Assembly: GCA_963704505.1 (NCBI GenBank)
Contig: OY969912.1
Coordinates: 1,054,001 to 1,118,000, forward strand
Direction of reading: 5' to 3'
Origin: VRUE01 sp963704505
GTDB taxonomy: Bacteria > Actinomycetota > Thermoleophilia > Solirubrobacterales > 70-9
DNA: 64,000 nucleotides
The position numbers were made by a program, and so were the translations under genes. Below, piece by piece: positions 1 to 7,797 of the stretch (its first letter is position 1; the number at the start of each line of letters is the position of its first letter). The notes beneath the pieces are model-generated. The model was not told the origin of the DNA and searched no databases. It saw nothing but the letters and a program-made list of their open reading frames with translations.

Positions 1-1
1 G

Positions 2-217
2 GCTCAGGCAGCTGCCGAAGAATCCGCATCCGAAGAAGCCAGCACCGAATGCGATCCCAACTACTCCGGCGCCTGTCTCAGCCCGACGGCCTCCGACTAC
101 GACTGCGCCGGCGGCAGCGGCGACGGCCCCGAGTACACCGGCACCGTAACGGTGACCGGCGAAGACCACTATGGCCTTGACGCTGATGGCGACGGTGTCG
201 GCTGCGAGGCCGATTGA
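2..217 (+). CDS. Excalibur-like calcium-binding C-terminal domain protein (5' partial)
   Basis: Reading frame open from the window edge to TGA at 215-217, giving the last 71 residues of a longer protein. An Ala/Glu-rich linker is followed by a Cys-containing segment (CDPNYSGAC, then YDCAGGSGDG) and an acidic DADGDGVGCE motif close to the C-terminus. Excalibur-type extracellular calcium-binding domains end in this DxDxDGxxCE pattern, and related tails occur in secreted nuclease-like proteins of actinobacteria. The N-terminal part, and so the enzymatic role if any, is outside the window. Calcium binding is inferred from the motif. Confidence 0.75.
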   Translation, partial: AQAAAEESASEEASTECDPNYSGACLSPTASDYDCAGGSGDGPEYTGTVTVTGEDHYGLDADGDGVGCEAD

Positions 218-496
218 GTTCCCTCTGCCGCTCCGGACCTTCCTATTACCGAGAGAGCGTCCCGTTTGGCACCGGCCGCCAGTGAGCCGCTACGACCGAT
301 AGCTGATCGCGTCGAGCGATCCGGCCAACTCCAAATTGTCGTTGCGGGGGAGAGGTTGCTGCTCTCGCCTCTTGTGCCGGTGTAAAGCGCCAACCCCGCC
401 GCGAGCCGCCGAACCCCTCGATGGTCGCACGCTCTGCGTGCAGGTCTCGGGGCACCGGCTCCCGCGACGGGCGGGGCCACGGCCAAGGAGCGAAAG

Positions 497-2014
497 ATGA
501 GCAAGATAACCACCGACGTCGTCCCGATCTCGAAGATCGAGGTCGCCGAGGACTTCAACCCACGCAGCGATTTCGACGAGCGCCGCCTCGCCGAGCTTGA
601 GGCCTCGATTCGCCAGAGCGGCCTCGTGACCGCGCTCACCGTGCGCCGCAACGGCGGCGAGAAGTACGTGCTGGTCGCCGGTCAGCGACGGCTGATCGCA
701 GCTCGGCGCGCCGGCCTGGCCGAAGTACCGGTCCTGATCCGCGAGGGCTCCGATGCCCTCGCCGCGGCGATCGCCGAGAACCTGATCCGCGAGGACCTCG
801 ACCCGATCGAGGAGGCGCGGGCTCTAAAGCGCCTCGCCGAGGCCGAGAAGCTCCCCACCCACAAGAAGCTCGCGGAGCGAGTCGGCAAGTCCAGCGCCTA
901 CGTCTCTGAGCGACTTCGGCTGCTGGCACTGCCCGACAAGGTGCAGGCAAAGATCGGCGATGGCAGCGTTCCGGTCGCCGCCGAGCCCAATCTGCGGAGG
1001 ACCGCCAAGGTCTGCCCGGCGATCGCGGAGTGCGCCTGCGAGTTGGTGGCCAAGGGCGAGATCGAAGGTCGCGACCTGGTCGAGCGTTTTGACGAGGTTC
1101 TCTACGCCGTCGCCGAGAGCGACCTCCGCGAGAAACCGACGATGCTCGACATCGGTCGCGGGATCTGGCTGAGCCAGGTGGTCGAGGATGCCGAGCGCCA
1201 TTCCGAGATCGCCGAGCGCTGGCGTAGAGCAACGCCCTATGGCAACTCCGAGGATCCGATGATCCGCTTCGAGGACGCCGAGGTCGACGCCGCCCGGGCT
1301 TCCGGTTGCCTGCTGGAGTACGAGGCCGACCGGGGCGAATGGAAAAGCCAGATCGCGTTTCTCTGCGACCGCGAGCTGGCCGCCGACCTGGCCAACCGGG
1401 TCCTAGAGCGAGCCGAGAAACGGGCGGCCAAACTGGCCAAGGAGGCCGCCGAGCGGGCCGGGGATGACCCCGACCTTGATCCGGAGGCCGCTGCAGAGCT
1501 GCTGAAAGAGGAGCGCCGCGACCAGCGCAAGAAGACGAAGCGCGAGGCAGAGAAAGCGCGGACATTCAACCTCGAGCTGGGCCGCAGGCTGATCGCCCGC
1601 CGAGGGGCCAGGAGCCGCAAGGAACACAGCCTCGATCGGGCCCGGGCGATCGCCGAGGTCGTCCTCTCCGACAACGCCAACCTGGCGGGACGCGGACTTC
1701 GCCTCGTCCTCTCGCAACTACAGGAGGTCGAGGTCAAACAGCTGAAGTCCGGCGAGGCTCGCGAGCACGTGAGCTACAAGAGCGCCGAGTCGTGCGACTC
1801 TTACCTGCGGGCGCGTATCGAGGAAACCAAGAGCGCGAACGAGATCCTCGAGCTGCTCTCCGACGCTCTGATCGCCGCCTCGCAGGCCGACCAGCGAGAG
1901 CTGCCGCAGTCGCGTCGGGTCAACTTCTGGCTTCACTCAGAAGAGCCGGTGAAGAAGCTGCTCGCCGCAGACGTCAAAGCGGTCCGGCCGCGGCGGCAGA
2001 GAGGCGGGCGATAG
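497..2014 (+). CDS. parB: ParB/Spo0J-family nuclease-fold protein
   Basis: 505 aa. Residues about 9-100 form the ParB N-terminal fold with the conserved arginine-rich motif VAGQRRLIAARR, followed by a helix-turn-helix around residues 115-160 (KLAERVGKSSAYVSERLRLL) as in Spo0J/KorB proteins. The C-terminal half is charged and coiled-coil-like and is longer than in chromosomal ParB. A clear AAGGAGCG ribosome site precedes ATG 497. No parA lies beside it in the window. In an integrative element it may act in partition, stabilisation or transcriptional control of the excised form. The family call is firm, the role is inferred. Confidence 0.85.
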   Translation: MSKITTDVVPISKIEVAEDFNPRSDFDERRLAELEASIRQSGLVTALTVRRNGGEKYVLVAGQRRLIAARRAGLAEVPVLIREGSDALAAAIAENLIREDLDPIEEARALKRLAEAEKLPTHKKLAERVGKSSAYVSERLRLLALPDKVQAKIGDGSVPVAAEPNLRRTAKVCPAIAECACELVAKGEIEGRDLVERFDEVLYAVAESDLREKPTMLDIGRGIWLSQVVEDAERHSEIAERWRRATPYGNSEDPMIRFEDAEVDAARASGCLLEYEADRGEWKSQIAFLCDRELAADLANRVLERAEKRAAKLAKEAAERAGDDPDLDPEAAAELLKEERRDQRKKTKREAEKARTFNLELGRRLIARRGARSRKEHSLDRARAIAEVVLSDNANLAGRGLRLVLSQLQEVEVKQLKSGEAREHVSYKSAESCDSYLRARIEETKSANEILELLSDALIAASQADQRELPQSRRVNFWLHSEEPVKKLLAADVKAVRPRRQRGGR

Positions 2015-2034
2015 AAGGCGGCGCGAGTAGGGCG

Positions 2035-2253
2035 GTGGTCAGAGTGAGACCGGCCGCGACAGTTGTCGCCCCCCGCGAGAGGTTCCTAGAGCACCTCGCC
2101 TCGATGAGCCCAGAGGAGCGCACGCGTGCAGCTCGGTGCGGTCAATTCAGCCGCGCCGAGCGCGCCCTCTGGGCCTCCGTCTATCCGGAGGAGGTTCCGC
2201 TGGTCAACGGCGAGCTGGAGTGGATCGCGCTCGGTCTTGCCGACCTTGACTAG
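2035..2253 (+). CDS. Small hypothetical protein of the mobile element
   Basis: 72 aa from GTG 2035; GTG 2044 is an alternative start and neither has a strong ribosome site. The frame begins 20 bases after parB, so co-transcription with it is likely. The sequence has a conserved look in its second half (EERTRAARCGQFSRAERALW, then a GELEWIALGLADLD end) and no membrane segment. I do not recognise the family. It ends six bases before the stop of the converging gene on the other strand. Confidence 0.55.
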   Translation: MVRVRPAATVVAPRERFLEHLASMSPEERTRAARCGQFSRAERALWASVYPEEVPLVNGELEWIALGLADLD

Positions 2254-2259
2254 GCATAG

Positions 2260-2847
2260 CTACTTAAGGCAGTAGGCCTGCACTTCGGCTTTGGCGCTAC
2301 CACCGGAGTCGCTCGTGATCTGACCGGCCCATCCATTGGCATCAGAATTTTGAACTGGGACGGACGTGATTACGCCTACGCGGCTATTACCTGCGCTAGG
2401 GAAGACGACCCCGCCTGAAACAACCCGTTCCCCCGCCCCACAACGTGCTTCAACCGTCTGCGAGCTTGACCAGGTGCTGAGGTCAGCGTTCAGATCAGGA
2501 TCAGCGATCGGCGCCGAGTGAAACGACACCATCCCCAGCGCCCCGCCGTACACCGACCCCGGCGCAATCGACGAAGAGGTCACCGAATCCGAACCGAGTG
2601 TCGGCGCCGTCACAGCCCCAGCCTTGATCGCCTTCGTGGTCACCGCGCCATTGGCAAGCGCCTTGGCATGTACCGCTCCCTTGGCCAGCGCATTCGCCGT
2701 CACCGCCCCCTTGGCGATGTCGCCCTTGCGGACGATCACCCGGCTGCTCGAGAAAGCGTCGGTGTTGCCGCCGATCGCGACTACCAGCGCCAAGGCCGCC
2801 AGCACCGTCGCGGTCGAGGGCCGCCTCACCCTGAACCTGCTCTTCAT
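2260..2847 (-). CDS. Secreted repeat protein with GAVT/KGAV repeats
   Basis: 195 aa. An Arg-rich start and a hydrophobic segment (STATVLAALALVVAIGG) form a signal peptide or anchor. Residues about 38-100 contain short repeats of the type AKGAVTANALAKGAVHAKAL, predicted to stack as a small solenoid. The C-terminal 100 residues hold two Cys (EARCGAGE and AYCLK). Proteins beginning RRPSTATVLAALALVVAIGG with such repeats are abundant in Thermoleophilia and other actinobacteria and have no known function. A good AAGGAGGA ribosome site precedes the ATG. It lies in the cargo part of the element and converges with the parB transcript. Confidence 0.8.
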   Translation of the reverse strand: MKSRFRVRRPSTATVLAALALVVAIGGNTDAFSSSRVIVRKGDIAKGAVTANALAKGAVHAKALANGAVTTKAIKAGAVTAPTLGSDSVTSSSIAPGSVYGGALGMVSFHSAPIADPDLNADLSTWSSSQTVEARCGAGERVVSGGVVFPSAGNSRVGVITSVPVQNSDANGWAGQITSDSGGSAKAEVQAYCLK

Positions 2848-2899
2848 CGCTCCTCCTTACTCGACGCCTTCGATCTCAAGACCCGACCTCGCCAGCCTC

Positions 2900-4551
2900 T
2901 CATCCGCTGACGACCACCTTCGCGGGCGCGCTCGCGCCTCCGAGCCAGGGATAGGAATCCTGGGTCGGAACCACCGCCCGGAATCGGTATGCGGTTCGCC
3001 TGGTCGTTTTCTTGAAGCGATAGGTCGCGTTGAAGTCGCCCTTGCCGTCGGTAGTCGCCTTGCGGAAGGTGATCCAGCGCTTCGACCCAACGACGTTGGC
3101 CTGCACGATCACCACTCGTCGGCCAGGCCTCGGCCCCGGCAGCTCCCCCACAGCCGAACCGAGCGCCCATTGCGGAGCTTCTTCGGAGCCGCGGTGAGAC
3201 TCGGCTTGACGTGGCTGTAGAAGCGCACCTCGCGCGCGATCTGGCTGGAGTCGTGTCTGTAACCGATCACGACCTGGCGGTTGGGCCCAGGGTCCAGCTT
3301 GTAGGCGTATTCGCCGTTGGCGTCGGTGTGGACGATGCCGACGCTTGCCGGGGCGCGGTCGACGCCGAGGGTCCCGACTTTGACGCAAAGGGTCGCGCCG
3401 GGGACCGGGTCATCGGCGTTGGTCGCGAGTCTTCCCTGGACCTCGGCATCCTTGCCGTAAGCGACGCTGTCGGTCTCGGCGTGCGAGCCGTCGAACTGGG
3501 CGCTCAACAGTTCGCCGCCGTCGACCGCCGAGGCGGTGCAGGAATTGTCGACTTCGACCCGGCTCGTGGCCGAACAGGTCTGGTTGGGGTCGTCGAGAGT
3601 CGAGAAATCCTCGGCGCAGACCTCGACCGAGTTGGCGCCGTCGCGAAACGGATAGGCCTGAGTGTCGAGCGTCCATTTGCCGGCGCCACTCGCCGGGCAG
3701 GGGGAGAGCGAGGCGGTGACGGTCCCGTAAAAGCTCGGGTTGGAGACCTGGGTCGTGTTGCAGGGCTCGTTGACCGCCCCGCCGGTAGTGACTCCGTTCA
3801 CGAGGACGGAGATCTGCGAGAGGCCACCGCCTTTGTCGGCGGCCTTCGCTGAGATCGTCTGATGGCCGCGGATCACTCCGCCGCCGAGCAGCGATCCGGT
3901 GACGTCGCTGACCGTCGGCGCGGTGAGGTCGACCTCGGTGGCGGCGAGGTAGTGGGCGCCGACCGTTGGGCCAGGTTGGCAGTAAGTCGGATTGCCTTGC
4001 CCATCGTGCAGCGCTTCGCAGTTGAGGACGACGTTCGTGCCCGCCCCCGAGGCGAGGATCGCGGGCGCGTCGTGGACGTGGAAGTAGCGCAGGGTGTCAC
4101 GGCAGATCGGCGCCGGCCAGCCGTCGGTGTAGACATGCGGGTTGGTGTTCCCCGGCCCCATCCCGCAAGCTGAGGCGGTGATCGCCAGCGATTCCACATA
4201 GCCGCCCGGCGTCGCGGGAATCGGAACACTCAGGGCCTCGAAGGTTCCCCAGGCCGGGCCGGTCTCCCTGACGCCGAGCATCCCGCCGCTGGCGCATTCG
4301 TTGAAGGCGGTGAACGGACCACCGGCTCCGATCGTGCTCAGGTCCGAAGCATTCCCACCGGGCAAAGCCGGGTCGCAGACCTCGTAGGTGAAGCGAGATG
4401 GAGCGGCAGCGGCGAGCGCTGGCACAGCACCGAAGCAGACGATCGCCGCCGCCAGGAGAGCGAAACCGCTGGCCGCTATGCGCCAGATTCGTGGCCTCCC
4501 GGATCGCAACTTACTCCGGCTCTCCAAGCTCATTCTGCGCCTGTCATACAT
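2900..4551 (-). pseudogene. Secreted hypothetical protein, single-base frameshift near its 3' end
   Basis: From ATG 4551 (ribosome site GGAGGT) the frame codes a signal peptide (residues about 24-50), a Cys-rich domain and an Ig-like/carboxypeptidase-like domain, then stops early at 3109-3111 in an implausible tail. The other frame, continuing from about 3145 to the stop at 2900-2902, restores a natural ending (RVVIVQANVVGSKRW, YRFRAVVP). Adding one C to the five-C run at 3145-3149 (plus strand) rejoins both parts into about 550 aa. Either a real disruption or a homopolymer error. The function is unknown; the layout resembles secreted Thermoleophilia proteins with a C-terminal beta domain. 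Confidence 0.75.
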
Positions 4552-4658
4552 GCTCCTACCTCCATGGCCGTCTGTTTACCCACAACTCCAAATTTCAGAC
4601 GCCGGGCGGAGGCAAAACGCCTCGCCTAGGCGATATCCCGCTACAGACGAATGACCGG

Positions 4659-4802
4659 ATCTGACCTCCGCAGCCACCTCGTAGCGCAGAGCGTTTCAAG
4701 CCGCCGCCGCTCTCCTGACCCCACCCCCACACGATGTGTGTGGTCGGGGTCAGGAGAGCTGAGCGGATGTAGGTTGGACGAGGGTGGCTGCGGATGAGAG
4801 AT
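4659..4802. repeat. Nested inverted repeat between divergent cargo genes
   Basis: Outer arms at 4666-4682 and 4778-4795 match over 17 positions with one bulge. Inner arms at 4709-4722 and 4746-4759 are a perfect 14-bp pair (GCTCTCCTGACCCC and its complement), and the loop itself contains CCACAC/GTGTGG. The unit spans about 140 bp in the gap 4552-4909, which otherwise holds only the 5' ends of the flanking genes. It could be a transfer origin, a miniature mobile element or a strong hairpin. Confidence 0.7.
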
Positions 4803-4909
4803 GAAGCAGAGCGAGAGCAAATGAGGTCAAGCGGTTGAACTTGAACATTAGGCCGAACAGGTCTGAAAAGAGCGGGCACGACAAACCGCCGCGGCAGGTC
4901 GAAGAGCGA

Positions 4910-5206
4910 GTGTCCAACCCGGAGCGAGTTGCCGGACAGACGCCGGTGCCGGGGACCGAGCTGGCCTCCTACTGGGTCTCCAGCGGCGAGCGGCTGTTGA
5001 TCTGCGCTGCCGGCAAGCGCGGCCTTGAGATCCACGATGTCGACGCAGGTTTCCTCGGGCCCAGCTATCGCGTCGACCGAGCCCTCGAGAACGAGTCCGC
5101 GCTTTGGGCCGTTGTCGATGACTACCTGGCCCAGGCCAAGCGCCTCGACGCGCCGCCGATGAGCAGCGCGGCGATGAGGACCTTGATGCTGAAGCGAGAC
5201 GACTGA
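4910..5206 (+). CDS. Small hypothetical protein
   Basis: 98 aa from GTG 4910 (VSNPERVAGQTPVPG). A TTG at 4835 would add 25 residues of weaker character. There is no clear ribosome site, so the start is uncertain. The core, about residues 20-85, reads as a compact alpha/beta domain (LASYWVSSGERLLICAAGKR, then ALWAVVDDYLAQAKRL) without signal peptide or membrane segment. It precedes the secreted protein at 5235 by 28 bases and may be co-transcribed with it. I do not recognise a family. Confidence 0.55.
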   Translation: MSNPERVAGQTPVPGTELASYWVSSGERLLICAAGKRGLEIHDVDAGFLGPSYRVDRALENESALWAVVDDYLAQAKRLDAPPMSSAAMRTLMLKRDD

Positions 5207-5234
5207 TGCTCGCCCGAAGAATGAAAGGACCAAC

Positions 5235-5669
5235 ATGAGCAGGCTCAAGACGACTATCGCCGTAGCCCTCTTCGCCTTCGCCATCTTCGCCGGAGGCTCC
5301 GCTCTTGCCAAGGGCACCCGTGCCCCAACCGTGGTCAGCGCCAACTGCCATGGCCACAACTTCAAACCCGGCCACATGATCCTGGCCTGCGGCGACGCTG
5401 GCCTCTACGTCGAACATCTCGACTGGAAGCACTGGGGCCGCCGCGAAGCAAACGGCATCGGCACCGGAACCGGCAAGACCTGCAAGCCCGACTGCGCGAC
5501 TGGAGGGGTCAAGAGCGCCAGCATGGAACTTCGGCTGTTCAAGCCCCGCTTCTGCTCGGCCGATGGTCGCGTGCATTTCACCAAGGTCCGCTACCGGTGG
5601 ACCTACGGCTCGCCGATTTCCGGCGCGCCCGACGCCGGGACCTTTCCGTTTCCCTGCGGCACCGTCTAG
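5235..5669 (+). CDS. Small secreted Cys-containing protein
   Basis: 144 aa with a clear signal peptide (KTTIAVALFAFAIFAGGSALA, cleavage near residue 25). The mature part has six Cys in three groups (ANCHG/LACGD, KTCKPDCAT, RFCSAD and the final PFPCGTV), plus a conserved-looking YVEHLDWKHWG block. GAAAGGA lies ahead of ATG 5235. Similar short extracellular proteins with a CGDGxLY...HWxxWG...CxPxCAxG pattern recur in Thermoleophilia; their role is unknown. Here it travels as cargo of the mobile element. Confidence 0.8.
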   Translation: MSRLKTTIAVALFAFAIFAGGSALAKGTRAPTVVSANCHGHNFKPGHMILACGDAGLYVEHLDWKHWGRREANGIGTGTGKTCKPDCATGGVKSASMELRLFKPRFCSADGRVHFTKVRYRWTYGSPISGAPDAGTFPFPCGTV

Positions 5670-5822
5670 CTGACCGAATTCGAGGCGAGTGACGCAGCCA
5701 TTTGCCTGACCTCGGAGTCCCCCGCTGGGCAAAGAGCTGAGGCACCCGGCTCGACCACATCGTCCTCCGTCACCCGGCAGGGGCGTTTGCAGCTGCACTC
5801 CATTTTGCCCCGTCGGCGATTC

Positions 5823-5862
5823 GCGCAAGGTCGCTGCGCTCCCTTCCCCTACGGTGCGCGCC
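5823..5862 (+). repeat. 40-bp direct repeat, copy 1 (upstream of SSB-like gene)
   Basis: Matches 7411-7450 at 36 of 40 positions on the same strand. It lies 68 bases before the ATG of the SSB-like gene, inside the gene-free gap 5670-5930. It reads from GCGCAAGGTCG to GGTGCGCGCC. It may be a shared leader or regulatory site of the element. Confidence 0.75.
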
Positions 5863-5930
5863 TCGCCTTTCCGGGGCTTGGTCGTTACGCACGCAAACAC
5901 AGCCCCACCGGGCGAAACGGAAGGAACAAG

Positions 5931-6230
5931 ATGAACAAGGTCAAGCTGATCGGTCGCCTCACCCGGGACCCTGAGCTCAACGGGCGCTCCGGCAAAAAGG
6001 TCTGCGACATGCGCCTCGCGGTCAACGGCCCCGGACAGACGCCGCCGCTCTTCATCGACGTGGTCGCCTTCGGCGAGCGCGCCGAGAAAAGCGCCGAGCT
6101 GAAGAAGGGCACCCAGGTCGAGGTCGACGGGGCGCTGCGCTACTCGGAGTGGGAGGCAAAAACCCGCGCCAAGAAACCGCAGAAGCGCTCCAAGCACTCG
6201 GTGATCGCCCAGGAGCTGGTCGCCGCGTAG
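5931..6230 (+). CDS. ssb: Single-stranded DNA-binding (OB-fold) protein, short form
   Basis: 99 aa. The N-terminus MNKVKLIGRLTRDPELNG and the strand pattern CDMRLAVNG...LFIDVVAFGERAEK...GTQVEVDGALRYSEWE are typical of the bacterial SSB OB fold, which coats single-stranded DNA. The C-terminus (KRSKHSVIAQELVAA) lacks the acidic tip that normally recruits replication partners, unlike the second SSB at 9532. The ribosome site GGAAGGA is well placed for ATG 5931. In a conjugative element it probably protects transferred single strands. A strong terminator follows at 6255. Confidence 0.85.
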   Translation: MNKVKLIGRLTRDPELNGRSGKKVCDMRLAVNGPGQTPPLFIDVVAFGERAEKSAELKKGTQVEVDGALRYSEWEAKTRAKKPQKRSKHSVIAQELVAA

Positions 6231-6254
6231 CGGCCAGCCTCAGACGACTCACCA

Positions 6255-6284
6255 GGCCCGGCGCCGACAGGCGCCGGGCCTTTT
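6255..6284 (+). terminator. Rho-independent terminator after the SSB-like gene
   Basis: Perfect 11-bp stem (6255-6265 with 6270-6280), GACA tetraloop and a following TTTT run at 6281-6284, 24 bases after the SSB stop codon. Confidence 0.9.
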
Positions 6285-6364
6285 CATGTGCGCAAGCGGT
6301 GGCAGCGCCAGCCGCGGTGTGAGAGCGTGATCCAGACGAGGATCCACACGGATTAGGAGGAGCG

Positions 6365-6646
6365 ATGGCGCTCGCACGAGTTGTTTCTTTCGATGGAGTC
6401 GACCAAGACCGGGTCGAGGAGATGAAGTCGCGAATCGGCCAAGGGCCGCCCGACGACATCCCGGCGACGGAGGCGGTGATGCTCTACGACGCAGAGGCAC
6501 AGAAGTCGATGGTCGTCCTCTTCTTCGACAACGAGGACGACTACAACCGCGCCGATCAGACGCTGAGCGCGATGCCTGCCGACGAGACTCCCGGCCGGCG
6601 CAGCTCAGTTGACAAATACGAGGTGGCGGTGCGCAACACCGCCTGA
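6365..6646 (+). CDS. Small hypothetical protein, possible ferredoxin-like (ABM-type) fold
   Basis: 93 aa, soluble. The order of strands and helices (ARVVSFDGVDQDRVEEMKS ... AVMLYDAEAQKSMVVLFFDN ... DYNRADQTLSAMP ... VDKYEVAVRN) resembles the dimeric alpha-beta-barrel folds of antibiotic-biosynthesis-monooxygenase-like proteins, but no catalytic motif can be assigned. A TAGGAGGAG ribosome site precedes ATG 6365. It stands alone after a terminator and before the replication-relaxation gene. The fold assignment is only a guess from pattern; the reading frame itself is well supported. Confidence 0.7.
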   Translation: MALARVVSFDGVDQDRVEEMKSRIGQGPPDDIPATEAVMLYDAEAQKSMVVLFFDNEDDYNRADQTLSAMPADETPGRRSSVDKYEVAVRNTA

Positions 6647-6693
6647 TTCGCATCGCCTAGAAGCGAACCCGCCGGGCCCGGCGTCTTTAGGTC

Positions 6694-7353
6694 GTGCCAG
6701 GCGGCAAGCGCACCGACCACATCTCGCCCCGCGACCTCGAGGTGCTGGGCTTCATCGCCCGCTTCGGAGTCGTCCCCCGCGACGCCGTTGCGGTCTGGGC
6801 GAACACCGCACGCAGTGTCACCATCGCCCGCGAGACCCGGCTGCGCAAGGAGGGCCTGATCCGCGTGATCCGCGGCTACGGCAACTTCGGCCCGCTCGCC
6901 CTCGCAACACGCTCTGGACTGAACGCCACCGGCCGGCCCGAGCTGCGACCGGCGCGGATCTCGGCGGCGGCACTCAGCCACGAGACGGTCCTCGCCAAGA
7001 CGGCGGCGACGATCGAGCGTGAGGGCCGGACGCTGATCTCCGAGCGCGAGATCTTGGCCTTGGAGCGTGCCGCGGGCGAGCCGCTTCACTCGGCGATGCT
7101 CCCCAACGGTCGCGCCCATCGCGCCGACATGATCCTCGCCGAGGACTCCGGCCCCGGAGAGGCGATCGAGGTCGAGCTCAGCACCAAGGGCGCGACTCGT
7201 CTGGACCAGTTGCTCCGCGCCTGGCGCCACGCGGTGCTGGACCGCAAGGTCTCCGGCGTCACCTACCGCTGCACATCGCGCACCCGCCGCTACGTCGAGG
7301 CGGCGGTCGAGCGAACCAAGACCGGCGCGGTGATCACCGTCCGCGATCTCTGA
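6694..7353 (+). CDS. Replication-relaxation family protein
   Basis: 219 aa from GTG 6694. The N-terminal winged-helix (SPRDLEVLGFIARFGVVPRD...RLRKEGLIRVIRG) followed by a restriction-endonuclease-like core (HRADMILAED, then AIEVELSTKGATRL, and RCTSRTRRYVEAAVER) matches the replication-relaxation family found on actinobacterial plasmids and ICEs. The conserved D and E-V-E residues would fit a nuclease-type site. It sits just upstream of the coupling ATPase, where a relaxase or relaxosome partner would be expected. Whether it nicks DNA is unknown. Confidence 0.75.
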   Translation: MPGGKRTDHISPRDLEVLGFIARFGVVPRDAVAVWANTARSVTIARETRLRKEGLIRVIRGYGNFGPLALATRSGLNATGRPELRPARISAAALSHETVLAKTAATIEREGRTLISEREILALERAAGEPLHSAMLPNGRAHRADMILAEDSGPGEAIEVELSTKGATRLDQLLRAWRHAVLDRKVSGVTYRCTSRTRRYVEAAVERTKTGAVITVRDL

Positions 7354-7410
7354 CCGACCGCCCCGGCTCGCCTTCGCAGCTCCGCTCAGATTTCCGCCCG
7401 CCGTCCTGGG

Positions 7411-7450
7411 GCGCAAGGTCGTTGCACTCCCTTCCCCTGCGGTGCGCCCC
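7411..7450 (+). repeat. 40-bp direct repeat, copy 2 (upstream of the 7509 gene)
   Basis: Second copy of the repeat at 5823-5862, with four mismatches, ending 58 bases before the ATG at 7509. Both copies stand at a similar distance (58-68 bases) ahead of a mobile-element gene, which suggests a common control or leader function. Confidence 0.75.
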
Positions 7451-7508
7451 CGGCCGGCGCGCGAATCGCGCTGCGCAAATGCGAAGCCGACCCAGCAAGG
7501 AGCGATCG

Positions 7509-7769
7509 ATGAGCAATCCACCCACCACAAAGCAGCTGCGCTACCTACGCGGACTTGCCGAAGCCCGCGGCGAGTCGTTCACCTACCCCCACTCTGCCGC
7601 CGAGGCCTCGGCCGAGATTGAACGGCTGAAGGCGCGCCGGCCCGAGAGCCGGGTCGAGCGCAAGCTCGACCGCCTCGCGACGAGCCGCGCGATGGCCGAG
7701 CGGGGCGACTCTTCCGCAGTACGTGACGAGGAGATCGTCGGCTACGGCTCCTCCGCCCACTGGCGCTGA
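7509..7769 (+). CDS. Small conserved actinobacterial protein (DUF3072-like)
   Basis: 86 aa. It begins TKQLRYLRGLAEARGESFTYP and continues AAEASAEIERLKARRP, a helical pattern reminiscent of DUF3072 proteins, and ends with a VRDEEIVGYGSSAHWR tail. The AAGGAGCG ribosome site supports ATG 7509. It lies 28 bases before the coupling-ATPase start and is probably the first gene of that transcript, preceded by the second copy of the 40-bp repeat. The biochemical role is unknown. Confidence 0.75.
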   Translation: MSNPPTTKQLRYLRGLAEARGESFTYPHSAAEASAEIERLKARRPESRVERKLDRLATSRAMAERGDSSAVRDEEIVGYGSSAHWR

Positions 7770-7797
7770 GCGGGCCGAATCGACGCGCTATTGCGTC

